Below are positions 17,553 through 25,918 of a stretch of 64,000 nucleotides of DNA, piece after piece (position 1 is the stretch's first letter; each line of letters starts with the position of its first letter). The notes under the pieces were generated by a model. It made no database searches and had not been told where the DNA came from. It saw only the letters and a list, made by a program, of their open reading frames with translations. This stretch comes from an uncultured Granulosicoccaceae bacterium (GTDB lineage: Bacteria > Pseudomonadota > Gammaproteobacteria > Granulosicoccales > Granulosicoccaceae). The position numbers were made by a program, and so were the translations under genes. The stretch lies in the NCBI GenBank assembly GCA_937981955.1, contig CALJNA010000048.1, forward strand, positions 62,001-126,000, read 5' to 3'.

Positions 17553-17635
17553 CAGGGGCAACGCGCTAAATCTCATCGGTCAAGTTGAATCAATGGCTTT
17601 ATTATCGGATTACTCTTTATTCTTGGACCAACATT

Positions 17636-18688
17636 GTGGCTTTATCTGATTTACCAGAATCGTTTGCCAGTGAAGCAGCCTGGACTGCAGTCGATATGAA
17701 TCATGAACAGCTCTGGCTGTCTGAGTTATCAACGACTCAGACCAATGAACTTGTCAATGTTGCCAAAGCTTATCTTTCCGCAGGACGTGATATTGGCGAA
17801 ATCAGTGCTGAACATTTTCCGCTTGAATCTCTTGAGTCCTATCTACGCTCGTTGAAAAATAAATTACTTACGGGCAATGGTATTGAAGTCATTCGTGGTT
17901 TACCCGTGTCAGAGTTATCGTTAGAAGAAGCTGCCTGTATTTTTTGTGGTATTGGTTCCCATCTTGGTAGCGCTCGCTCGCAAAACGCGCAAGGCCATAT
18001 CCTTGGACATGTACGCGATACCGGCGCGAGTTCAAACGATCCAAACACTCGCATATATCAAACTGCTGAACGACAGAGCTTCCACACGGACAGCGCCGAC
18101 GTAGTAGGGTTGTTGTGCTGGCATAATGCAAAATCCGGTGGAGACTCGCTATTGGTTAGTGCGCTATCTATCTACAATCGCATGCGCGAACAGCGGCCTG
18201 ATTTATTAGAGTTGCTATTCAAGCCCGTTGCCACCGATCGACGTGGAGAAGTGCCACAAGGCGCGAAACCGTACATGACTATTCCCATATTCAACTGGTA
18301 CGAAGGTTTTCTTACAGTCTTTTATCAACGCCAGTATATTGAGAGCGCGCAACGGTTCGATGATGTACCAGCGCTTAGCAAGCAATGGATTGAAGCGCTC
18401 GATTTATTCGATGCGTTGGCCAATGATCCAGAGTTGCACTTTAGTATGCAGCTTCAACCAGGTGATATGCAGTTCGTTTACAACCACTCGCAATTGCATG
18501 ATCGAACTGGTTTTGAGGACTGGCCCGACAAAGATCGGCGTCGACACCTGCTTCGGCTTTGGTTATCGCTTGACGGTGACCGGCCACTGCCTGAGTATTT
18601 CAAACAACGCTACGGTTCAATCGAAATAGGCCAACGCGGTGGGATAGTAACTAAGCACACCCGGCTGCAAGCGCCTGTTTTTGCCTGA
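17636..18688 (+). CDS. TauD/TfdA-family Fe(II)/2-oxoglutarate dioxygenase
   Basis: About 350 residues with the Fe(II) ligand pair in SFHTDSAD (about 142-149), the distal His in HSQLHDRTGFEDW (about 288), and the 2-oxoglutarate-binding Arg in RRRHLLRLWLSL. The C-terminal RYGSIEIGQRGG is shared with a widespread bacterial/fungal subgroup of unknown substrate. The start is uncertain. The frame opens at a TTG at 17585, but the GTG at 17636 has GGA 8 bases upstream and I prefer it; ATG 17693 is also possible. It is probably co-transcribed with the pterin dehydratase gene 24 bases downstream and divergent from matB. Confidence 0.8.
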   Translation: MALSDLPESFASEAAWTAVDMNHEQLWLSELSTTQTNELVNVAKAYLSAGRDIGEISAEHFPLESLESYLRSLKNKLLTGNGIEVIRGLPVSELSLEEAACIFCGIGSHLGSARSQNAQGHILGHVRDTGASSNDPNTRIYQTAERQSFHTDSADVVGLLCWHNAKSGGDSLLVSALSIYNRMREQRPDLLELLFKPVATDRRGEVPQGAKPYMTIPIFNWYEGFLTVFYQRQYIESAQRFDDVPALSKQWIEALDLFDALANDPELHFSMQLQPGDMQFVYNHSQLHDRTGFEDWPDKDRRRHLLRLWLSLDGDRPLPEYFKQRYGSIEIGQRGGIVTKHTRLQAPVFA

Positions 18689-18712
18689 TAACGTAATTGA
18701 AAGTTCCCTTTT

Positions 18713-19054
18713 ATGACTAATGAAGCACTGGCAGATAAACAATGTTCACCGTGTGGCGGTGGGGTCTTGTTATTACAGCAGGAAAACGCAGAAACGTTAC
18801 ATAAGCAATTGCACGGCGATTGGCAAATAGTCGACAACGGCAAAGCACTCGTTCGCCGATTTGAATTTAAAGGCTTTGCCAAATCAGTGTATTTAACCAA
18901 CCTTTGCGTCTGGTTAGCCGATCAGGAAGGCCATCACCCTGACATGGCATTCGGTTGGGGTTATTGTCAGATCACCTTGACCACCCACGATATTGGTGGG
19001 TTATCAGAGAATGATTTTATCTGGGCGGCAAAACTCGATAAATTGGTGGCATAG
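18713..19054 (+). CDS. phhB: Pterin-4a-carbinolamine dehydratase
   Basis: The 113-residue protein carries the PCD signature: EGHHPDMAFGWGYCQITLTT with the catalytic His pair, then HDIGGLSENDFIWAAKLD. It recycles 4a-hydroxytetrahydrobiopterin made by aromatic amino-acid hydroxylases and can also act on molybdopterin-type cofactors. Usually it sits beside phenylalanine hydroxylase; here it follows a TauD-like gene instead. Length and motif order are normal. Confidence 0.92.
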   Translation: MTNEALADKQCSPCGGGVLLLQQENAETLHKQLHGDWQIVDNGKALVRRFEFKGFAKSVYLTNLCVWLADQEGHHPDMAFGWGYCQITLTTHDIGGLSENDFIWAAKLDKLVA

Positions 19055-19109
19055 CCCAATGCTGGCTGATTCATGCCAGGCGAACATCAACCATGATCTC
19101 ATAGCAACA

Positions 19110-19457
19110 TTAGGCAGAGGCGATGACGTAGTGTTTGCGAACGAATTTCTCAACATGCCACACAGGCTCTAATCCTTTATCCATAACAAAAGCGTCGCCG
19201 GCTTTTACTACACGGGATTTACCATCCGCAGTTTCAATACGTGCCTCACCTTCGAGGATATGGCAAAATTCAATCTGATTTATCATCGGCCCGCGAAACA
19301 CACCGGCTGTACTTTCCCACATTCCAGATTTGAAACTTTCATCAGCGCTCACAAAGTGGCTCCAGACCTTTTGCTTGGGATCGCCCTCAATAATGTCCTG
19401 CTCTAGCTCTTTGACGAATGGTTCTATTGATTGTTCAGCGTAATTGATGAATTGCAT
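19110..19457 (-). CDS. Cupin-domain protein (Cupin_3/DUF861-like)
   Basis: A 115-residue single cupin with the small beta-barrel pattern. SGMWESTAGVFRGPM is followed by EFCHILEGEARIETADGKS and AGDAFVMDKGLEPVWHVEKF. The metal-site residues are reduced compared with classic cupins (EFCH then W-H). Relatives of this type sit beside amine-degrading genes, but no enzymatic role is established. It ends convergently with phhB, with no obvious terminator. It is divergent from the ureohydrolase gene across a 335-base gap. Confidence 0.8.
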   Translation of the reverse strand: MQFINYAEQSIEPFVKELEQDIIEGDPKQKVWSHFVSADESFKSGMWESTAGVFRGPMINQIEFCHILEGEARIETADGKSRVVKAGDAFVMDKGLEPVWHVEKFVRKHYVIASA

Positions 19458-19792
19458 TTTGTTTTTTGCCCTTTTGTAGTCTGCTCAGCAGCCGGACGAG
19501 AACGTGATCTGGAGTAGCTGGCCGTGCGCTGTGGTGGCATTATGCTATCACCGATCGTTGACGTTGAGAAATAGTTAGATTTCGATATATGGATTCAAAG
19601 ACGCGAACAGAAGTATCCTGGCAAATTTCAATGAACGGGCATTCCGCCACGATTCGTAGGTAAGATAAAATTTAGTTATCGATAGTATTAAAGTTCGGCT
19701 AAATGGCATACTTGTCCGATGCATTTTATTCCGCGATCGCGTGGCGTTAACTGAAGTTCGCGTGTGCCAGAGCAACTGAGTGACCAAACCCT
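19458..19792. other. Intergenic region, no gene supported
   Basis: 335 bases between two divergent genes. It must contain both promoters, but I cannot point to convincing boxes. A short minus-strand frame (19575-19787) has no ribosome site or recognisable sequence. Confidence 0.45.
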
Positions 19793-20758
19793 ATGAGCCA
19801 GAAAGATTTACCAGAATTTGCTGACCCGATGACGCGGCCAAAATACGTGGGCTTGCCAACATTCTTCCGAGCACCCTGGAAGGAAGATTTACAGGATGTT
19901 GATATCGGTGTTATAGGGGTTCCGTTTGATGGTGGTGTTACCAACCGACCCGGCTCGCGACACGGTCCGCGCGAAGTTCGCAATCAGTCGAGTCTGGTTA
20001 GACTGATTAATCAGGCCACAGGAGTTGCTCCGCATGAACTTTGTCGGGTAGCAGATATCGGTGATGCCTGGGTGCCTTCGCCGTTCGAGCTTGTTGGTAG
20101 TCACAAAGCCATACAAGATACGTTCGATCGGGTCGTAGAGCAGGGTATTGTTCCATTGGCTGTGGGTGGTGATCATTCGGTTACCTTGCCAATATTCAGA
20201 GCCATTGCAAAAGACCGACCCATTGGCATGATTCACATAGATGCACACTGCGACACTGGTGATGATTACATGGGTTCCAAGTTTCATCACGGCGCGCCGT
20301 TTAGTCGAGCTGTTGAAGAGGGGCTGCTCGATCCCAAACGTACTATTCAAATTGGCATTCGCGGCAGCGTGAATGATATTGACTTATGGAAGTTCAGTCA
20401 CGATAGCGGTATGCGCGTTATGTACATGGAAGAGTTTTATAAACTCGGGGTTGAGAAAACCATTGCAGAAGCCAGACGCGTTGTTGGTGACGGGCCGGTT
20501 TACATCAGCTTCGACATCGATAGCCTCGACCCGGCATTTGCCCCTGGTACCGGCACACCTGAAGTCGGTGGCTTGAGTTCGCTTGAAGCACAATTACTTA
20601 TTCGTGGTTGCAGTGGCCTTGATATCATTGGCGCCGATATGGTTGAAGTGGCGCCGTCATTCGATCCATCGGGCTCAACAGCCATGGTTGGTGCGAATAT
20701 CCTGTTTGAATTGCTGTGTGTCACCAGTGAGGCAGTTGCAAAAAGACGCGTCACTTGA
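19793..20758 (+). CDS. Ureohydrolase, guanidinopropionase-like
   Basis: The 321-residue enzyme belongs to the arginase/agmatinase family. The two manganese sites are seen in GGDHSVTLP, IHIDAHCDT and SFDIDSLDPAFAPGTGTPE. The sequence pattern (GGVTNRPGSRHGPREVRNQS, IGIRGSVND, RVMYMEEF) matches 3-guanidinopropionase (GpuA) better than agmatinase. Such enzymes release urea from a guanidino acid. It differs from the second ureohydrolase at 38671-39615. The start ATG at 19793 has no strong ribosome site. It stands alone, next to a divergent cupin gene. Confidence 0.85.
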   Translation: MSQKDLPEFADPMTRPKYVGLPTFFRAPWKEDLQDVDIGVIGVPFDGGVTNRPGSRHGPREVRNQSSLVRLINQATGVAPHELCRVADIGDAWVPSPFELVGSHKAIQDTFDRVVEQGIVPLAVGGDHSVTLPIFRAIAKDRPIGMIHIDAHCDTGDDYMGSKFHHGAPFSRAVEEGLLDPKRTIQIGIRGSVNDIDLWKFSHDSGMRVMYMEEFYKLGVEKTIAEARRVVGDGPVYISFDIDSLDPAFAPGTGTPEVGGLSSLEAQLLIRGCSGLDIIGADMVEVAPSFDPSGSTAMVGANILFELLCVTSEAVAKRRVT

Positions 20759-20765
20759 AAATTAG

Positions 20766-21038
20766 CTAGGCGGTTGGCGTAAATGTGTGTTCGCGAAACC
20801 GTGCGTTTTTACTTCTGACGATAATCTTGTGGATTAAGTCAGCTCGCAAAGACAGCCGTTCACCGCCTTCGGTTTCGATCACAAGGAATTCGCCGGTCTT
20901 GTCATTGTTCGTGGTAATAGCACGTCCGCGTACATGCTCGTTGTGCATAACGAGCTCAACATCGTAGTTGTCCATGCAGGCAATTTCGAGATAGTCGAAG
21001 TCACCACAGGCAATTGGAGTATAGGTTTTGCCATTCAT
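20766..21038 (-). CDS. rof: Rho-binding antiterminator (Rof)
   Basis: The 90-residue product shows the Rof pattern: YTPIACGDFDYLEIACMDNY at the N-terminus, a beta-rich core, and GERLSLRADLIHKIIV near the C-terminus. Rof binds transcription terminator Rho and inhibits it. The start ATG at 21038 is chosen because homology begins there. The frame extends back to 21089 inside the end of the DUF924 gene. It lies directly downstream of that gene on the same strand, probably co-transcribed. Confidence 0.82.
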   Translation of the reverse strand: MNGKTYTPIACGDFDYLEIACMDNYDVELVMHNEHVRGRAITTNNDKTGEFLVIETEGGERLSLRADLIHKIIVRSKNARFREHTFTPTA

Positions 21039-21055
21039 CTTCGAAGCATCCTGTC

Positions 21056-21604
21056 TTACTGACCAAATCGTTTGCCGGTATCCAACCACTCCAGTTCATC
21101 TTTAGTGCTGTCTCGCCCCAATACAGCATTGCGATATGGGAATCGGCCAAATCGCTCGATAATATCCTTATGCTCAATTGCGTGCTCGGCCAGCCCCAGG
21201 GCCTCAAACGCGGTTAAGCAGGTTTGCTGATCGACCAGGTTCTCAGAGTGCATAAACGGCATGTATAAAAACTGTTTCTGTTCGCTGGTCATGGATGTTT
21301 GTAGTTCTCGTTCAATAGCTCGCCTGGCCACAAGAAGTGCCAATGCATCGCTGCTAAACGCGTCCGGTGTGCCGCGAAACATGTTTCTGGAAAACTGATC
21401 AAGTACAATAACCGCGGCCAATGCCTCTAATGGTTCCGCATGCTCTGCCAAATCGGTCTGTGCGGAAACGAACTTATGCGTGGATGCAAACCGTAAACGA
21501 ATTTTTTCGTCGAGCGCATCGCTCGAAACAAACCACTGTTTTTTTTCCAATTCTTCAAACCAGAAGGTAATAACCTCTTGGTGCCACCGTTCTTCGCTCA
21601 TCAT
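21056..21604 (-). CDS. DUF924-family protein
   Basis: The 182-residue product has the DUF924 landmarks: VITFWFEELEKKQWF at the start, LAAVIVLDQFSRNMFRGTPDAFSSD in two adjacent pieces, FLYMPFMHSEN, and FGRFPYRNAVLGR. The ATG at 21604 has GGGAG 5 bases upstream, so I prefer it to the upstream frame start. The family is all-helical and of unknown function. Rof follows 17 bases downstream. Many proteobacteria carry this gene as a single copy. Confidence 0.88.
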   Translation of the reverse strand: MMSEERWHQEVITFWFEELEKKQWFVSSDALDEKIRLRFASTHKFVSAQTDLAEHAEPLEALAAVIVLDQFSRNMFRGTPDAFSSDALALLVARRAIERELQTSMTSEQKQFLYMPFMHSENLVDQQTCLTAFEALGLAEHAIEHKDIIERFGRFPYRNAVLGRDSTKDELEWLDTGKRFGQ

Positions 21605-21899
21605 CAGTCTCCCAACTAGATTATCTGCAAGCACGACAAACTGGTATTCCGGCGGTTTTCGGTGCTTATCAGGATTCTACTGGTAACTCTGCAAAATCGC
21701 GAACCCCGGCACAAATCACGTTTCTGGTCGGACAACTTCAATGTCGATACGCTACCGCCATTTGAGAGTGGGTCTTATTGGAGGATTCGAGTAATTCCTG
21801 TTAACCCGCGAGCATGAGTCGCGTTACAATAGGGTCTGGCCGGTTTGGCACCTCAACAAGCGGCCTCTAACCGATAACTGTATTTTCAGGATATGTTTG

Positions 21900-23771
21900 A
21901 TGGCGAAGAAGTCTAAATCTGTCGTATTCGACAGCAACCCCGGCCGCAATGCGCAGACTTATGGCATAGCACGCGAGCTAGGCACCGATCTGGATCTCAT
22001 CCATGAACCATCTGTGGGTGTTATGGGTACCAAAGGTGATAGTCAGTGTTATATGGGTGTGCAACGAAAGGTTGAAGCCATTCACGAGCATTTGCGCTCG
22101 CGTCTGGGTCGTGGAGAAGGTCAAATGCCAATGCGATTGGTACAGCCTGAATACACGGTTGCCACCTCAGATGGTATGCGCAATGGCACTCGCGAAATGC
22201 GCTACTCGCTTATTGGCAGAGAGGTGACGCACGATACTGTTTGCGAGCACTTGAGTGCCAGCGGCCTTGAAGGAACCATTGCCGTGGTTGCCTGCGACAA
22301 ACCACCAGTGGGTACCTTAGCCGCGTTGCTCGAGCACAACCGCCCAGCCATTATTATGTCCGACGGCCCCATTCGACCTGGCATTGATTCGGCAACGGAA
22401 CAACCAATTGACATAGTGACCAGCTTCCAGGTCGCTGGCCACCCTGATGCAGATTATAAAAAGCGAATTGCTCGCGAAGCCTGCCCGGGCTACGGCAGTT
22501 GTGGTGGCATGTTTACCTACAACACCATGCAAACCTTTATTGGGGTGGTTGGTATGCAGCCACTGGACATGGTTGCGCCCCCTTCCGATGATCCGCGTCG
22601 TTTGAAAGAATTTCCGGAGCAACTGGTTAGTTATCTTGAAGGCATGATAAAACGCGGTCACACCCCACGCGACATTGTTGGCCGAGATGCAATTCGAAAT
22701 GCCGTTATTGTTTCAATGGCGGTAGGCGGTTCAACTAACGTGTTGTTACACGCGCCTGAAATTGCACGCGCAGCCGGGTTTAAAAGTTTTTCCGATGACA
22801 TCATGTCACCTGAAGAATTTAATCACCTGTCTCAACATGTCGTACCGGTCCTGACCGATGCCAGACCATACGGTGTTTATTCAATGGTTGATATTGACGA
22901 AAAGGGCGGGGTGCAGGTTATTGTTAAAGCTTTGATGGATGCAGGGTTATTAAATGGCGACACCTTAACCTGTACCGGAGAAACACTGGCTGAGCAGGTG
23001 GCCAGGCTAAACACAGCTGATGTTGATGGCACCGTTATTTATCCAGTTGAGAAACCTTATAAACCCACGGGCGGTTTGCGTTTGCTGGGCGGTAACCTGT
23101 CTCCGGACTACAGTGCCGTGCTGAAGCTGGCCGGTGTGGAAGGTGGGCTGGAAGATAATCGGTTTGTTGGTCGTGCGCGTATTTTTAACGGTGAACAAGC
23201 ACTGCTTGATGCGCTCGAGGCATCGACCGACAGTTTCAACAATAACGACATGGTTATTGTGCGCTACGAAGGGCCGAGTGGTGCGCCTGGTATGCCTGAA
23301 ATGCTGGATTCCACTTCGCGGTTAACTACTCTGTGCAGAGAGCGCGATATTGTTGTCGGACTGATGACCGATGGTCGTTTTTCCGGTGGCTCCGTTGGTC
23401 TGGTTATCGGCCATGTTGGCCCTGAAGCTGCCATTGGTGGTCCGATTGCACTACTTCAAGATGGTGATGAAATTGTTGCCGACTTGAATACCAACGAACT
23501 CAATTGCACCGAATTGCAAGATGCGAATACTTTTAACAGCCGAAAAGCTGCATGGGAAAAAGAAGTCGCCGACAACGATGGTGTGCATCCTTTGTGTGGT
23601 GAAGTTAATACCCGATTGCTTAATCGTATGAGACGTTCGGCTGTGTCAGCTGTTTATGGTGCGGGTATGCATCCGGATCGCAGCTTGTGGGTACCAGAAC
23701 CTCGTAACGATAAAAAGAGTGGATTCGTACCACAAAACAAATATCGCGACGGTTCGCAGAAAGCGTTTTAA
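21900..23771 (+). CDS. IlvD/Edd-family dehydratase (dihydroxy-acid dehydratase-like)
   Basis: The 623-residue iron-sulfur dehydratase has the cluster cysteines in GDSQCYMG, VVACDKPPVG and YGSCGGMFTYNTMQ. The family tail FSGGSVGLVIGHVGPEAAIGG is also present. The start ATG at 21900 has AGGA 8 bases upstream. It could be IlvD of branched-chain amino-acid synthesis. However, it is slightly longer than typical IlvD and sits apart from ilvC or ilvBN, close to PrpF/GalD and hydroxyacid dehydrogenase genes, so a sugar-acid dehydratase role is equally possible. A strong bidirectional terminator follows. Confidence 0.82.
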   Translation: MAKKSKSVVFDSNPGRNAQTYGIARELGTDLDLIHEPSVGVMGTKGDSQCYMGVQRKVEAIHEHLRSRLGRGEGQMPMRLVQPEYTVATSDGMRNGTREMRYSLIGREVTHDTVCEHLSASGLEGTIAVVACDKPPVGTLAALLEHNRPAIIMSDGPIRPGIDSATEQPIDIVTSFQVAGHPDADYKKRIAREACPGYGSCGGMFTYNTMQTFIGVVGMQPLDMVAPPSDDPRRLKEFPEQLVSYLEGMIKRGHTPRDIVGRDAIRNAVIVSMAVGGSTNVLLHAPEIARAAGFKSFSDDIMSPEEFNHLSQHVVPVLTDARPYGVYSMVDIDEKGGVQVIVKALMDAGLLNGDTLTCTGETLAEQVARLNTADVDGTVIYPVEKPYKPTGGLRLLGGNLSPDYSAVLKLAGVEGGLEDNRFVGRARIFNGEQALLDALEASTDSFNNNDMVIVRYEGPSGAPGMPEMLDSTSRLTTLCRERDIVVGLMTDGRFSGGSVGLVIGHVGPEAAIGGPIALLQDGDEIVADLNTNELNCTELQDANTFNSRKAAWEKEVADNDGVHPLCGEVNTRLLNRMRRSAVSAVYGAGMHPDRSLWVPEPRNDKKSGFVPQNKYRDGSQKAF

Positions 23772-23853
23772 ACCAATTAGCCTTGAAGCTAATACCGAGC
23801 TCGACATGAGTTGGAAAATTATCGAGCTTGCGTAATCATGCTTGATACCGAAA

Positions 23854-23885
23854 CTAACAAACGCTCCGTTTGGAGCGTTTGTTAG
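23854..23885. terminator. Perfect 14-base-pair bidirectional terminator
   Basis: CTAACAAACGCTCC and GGAGCGTTTGTTAG pair without mismatch around a GTTT loop between two convergent genes (IlvD/Edd-like and PrpF-like). A- and T-rich flanks suit both directions. Confidence 0.85.
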
Positions 23886-23893
23886 TTGTCACA

Positions 23894-24985
23894 TTAAGAA
23901 CGCCACACTGCCTGTGGTACAAACACATCACCCTGTGCCAGTTTTCTTGCGGTACGCACAACGCCAGCTGAACTCGGTGCCAGTACACCATCCTGACTCT
24001 GGCGTTGTAACACAACATCCATAGAGCCTAATGGGTGCTCCAGCGTTAGTCTGCTTTGCAGCTGATCTCCCATGTCGATCAAATCATCGGCTACGCTGCC
24101 GCTTACCGACGCACATGCAGCCAGGCACTGTGATCCCGTTACAGCTAAAGTTGGGTGTGTTGCCCATGGCATGAAATAACGTGTAGCCATACTGCCATGT
24201 GCATGCTGGGCTTTTGCTACAAGCCCGAATTTCGGCGTGACAGACTTTGAACAATCTCCCATACCCATAAGCTCACCGGCTTTTAATCTGACCTGTTCCA
24301 TTTTTTCGAAGAAGGTCTTATTGGCATCAAGTTCTTCACGCGATTCATAGCCAGTCAAGTTAAACGATTCAGCACGAGCTATAACCATTGGCATGGCAAA
24401 GTCGACACAGCTCACGGCAATTCCGTCGATCGTGTCCCGCGCGTTACCGGTAGGCAGTAAAGCACCCGTAATCGAGCCACTGACCTCGTGAAAATTCAGC
24501 GCAACCGGTGCTGCTGTACCCGGTACACCATCGATGGTTGTCTCTCCATCGTATACAACAATGCCACCCGGGGTTTGCACTGTTGCTTCTACTTTAGCGC
24601 CGGTATTAACGGCATGTACTCGTATTCTGGTTTCACCGTCTGTTGCTTTGATCATGCCCATTTCAATTGCAGCCGGGCCAACAGCAATCATCATGTTGCC
24701 ACAGGTGGGTTTGTAATCGACAAGGCAATCCTCTACGCTGACTTGTGCAAAAAAGTAATCGATGTCTGCCCAGTCATCATCCGAGGGTGAGAGCATGGCA
24801 ACTTTAGTGGTTACAGCGTTACCACCGCCAATACCATCGATATTGAGCGCGTGACCAGAACCCACCGCGCTAACCAGTACTTCTGATAATTTTTCCTGAT
24901 CTTCCGGCAGATCGTGTCGATTAAAAAACGGACCTCGCGAGCTGCCAGCTCGCATAAAAATATAAGGTATGCCGGTTTGGCTCAT
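23894..24985 (-). CDS. PrpF-family isomerase (4-oxalomesaconate tautomerase-like)
   Basis: The 363-residue product belongs to the PrpF/GalD isomerases, which move a double bond in tricarboxylic acid intermediates. Features seen are IFMRAGSSRGPFFNRHDLP, the strand GIGGGNAVTTKVA, the catalytic Cys in YKPTCGNMM (about 95), and HPTLAVTGSQCLAAC with a second Cys. The GSSRGPFF start and length suggest 4-oxalomesaconate tautomerase (gallate/protocatechuate breakdown) rather than methylaconitate isomerase, since no PrpBCD genes are near. A TauE-like permease gene lies 37 bases upstream on the same strand and may be co-transcribed with it. Confidence 0.83.
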   Translation of the reverse strand: MSQTGIPYIFMRAGSSRGPFFNRHDLPEDQEKLSEVLVSAVGSGHALNIDGIGGGNAVTTKVAMLSPSDDDWADIDYFFAQVSVEDCLVDYKPTCGNMMIAVGPAAIEMGMIKATDGETRIRVHAVNTGAKVEATVQTPGGIVVYDGETTIDGVPGTAAPVALNFHEVSGSITGALLPTGNARDTIDGIAVSCVDFAMPMVIARAESFNLTGYESREELDANKTFFEKMEQVRLKAGELMGMGDCSKSVTPKFGLVAKAQHAHGSMATRYFMPWATHPTLAVTGSQCLAACASVSGSVADDLIDMGDQLQSRLTLEHPLGSMDVVLQRQSQDGVLAPSSAGVVRTARKLAQGDVFVPQAVWRS

Positions 24986-25022
24986 TGCATCTGCCTCACT
25001 GTTTAATGTTGTTTGATTAGCG

Positions 25023-25790
25023 TTAGCTGTTGCTCAAATGTCGGATAGCCATCCAGAAGAAGTTGAGCCCACCGATCACCATCAATATTTCAACCCACAC
25101 TACGTGTTTTTCATCGGTCATCCGTCGCAGAACGCCTCTGCCAATCCAAGTGCCTGGAATAGTGGCTAATCCTAACAACACACCCAACAGCAGGGATTGC
25201 GCGTTGAGTAAGTCTGCCATGCCGTAAACACCGGAGCGAACAATATTGGTTGTTAGTGCAATGGCGGCAAGCGTGGCAACAAACGCTTCTCTATTCAAGC
25301 CGCGACCAAGTAATACCGGCATAAGTAGCATACCCGGACCAATCGATAGTCCGGAAACAGTTCCGTAAACGCCTCCCGCTACCGTAAGCATGGAGTTTGA
25401 GGTTTTAATTTGTGAGGACTTGGTCCATCTTCTCAACGGTATGGCTGACAACACAACCGAGCCGAGCAATATCGCAATAGTGGCGTTTGACAAGCGCCCG
25501 TAAAGCAGCGCGGCGATGATGATGCAGGGCACGGCGGGAATAGTTATTCGAATATAAGCATCTTTGTCGAACTGCGCAACATTGAAAATAGCGCGTGCAC
25601 CGTGGCTGATAAGTAGCGTGATGCTCAATACTGGCACGACGATCTTCAGTCCCAGTATGGGCGCCGCCACCGCTGCCAACAGGAACCCGCCGGCTATACC
25701 TGTTGCGCCATGAATCATCGACGTGAAAAACGCAGCCAGCAACAGTAGTGCGAGCCAGGTGATACCAATATCATTAAGAATCAGACTCAC
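25023..25790 (-). CDS. TauE/SafE-family membrane permease
   Basis: The 255-residue integral membrane protein has about eight hydrophobic segments. The two-repeat TauE/SafE pattern is visible: FFTSMIHGATGIAGGFLLAA in the first half and GGVYGTVSGLSIGPGMLLMPVLL in the second. Members export or import sulfite, sulfoacetate or small organic acids. With a PrpF/GalD-type isomerase gene downstream, an organic acid is the likelier cargo; this is inference. It is divergent from the ThDP enzyme gene at 25919. Confidence 0.85.
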   Translation of the reverse strand: MSLILNDIGITWLALLLLAAFFTSMIHGATGIAGGFLLAAVAAPILGLKIVVPVLSITLLISHGARAIFNVAQFDKDAYIRITIPAVPCIIIAALLYGRLSNATIAILLGSVVLSAIPLRRWTKSSQIKTSNSMLTVAGGVYGTVSGLSIGPGMLLMPVLLGRGLNREAFVATLAAIALTTNIVRSGVYGMADLLNAQSLLLGVLLGLATIPGTWIGRGVLRRMTDEKHVVWVEILMVIGGLNFFWMAIRHLSNS

Positions 25791-25918
25791 AGGGTTTCCA
25801 TTTGCTGACTTAAATTTTGCCTGGCTTGAATTCTACTGCTTATGCCGGGGATTTGTGAGCAATTGTGCTAGTTGCGGTATATTGGTTGTTCTATTCACAA
25901 GAGAGTTGACCAATACGC

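Noticed and set aside
19575-19787. Minus-strand open frame of 70 codons before the guanidinopropionase-like gene
   Set aside because: No ribosome site, no family pattern, and it covers the expected promoter region.
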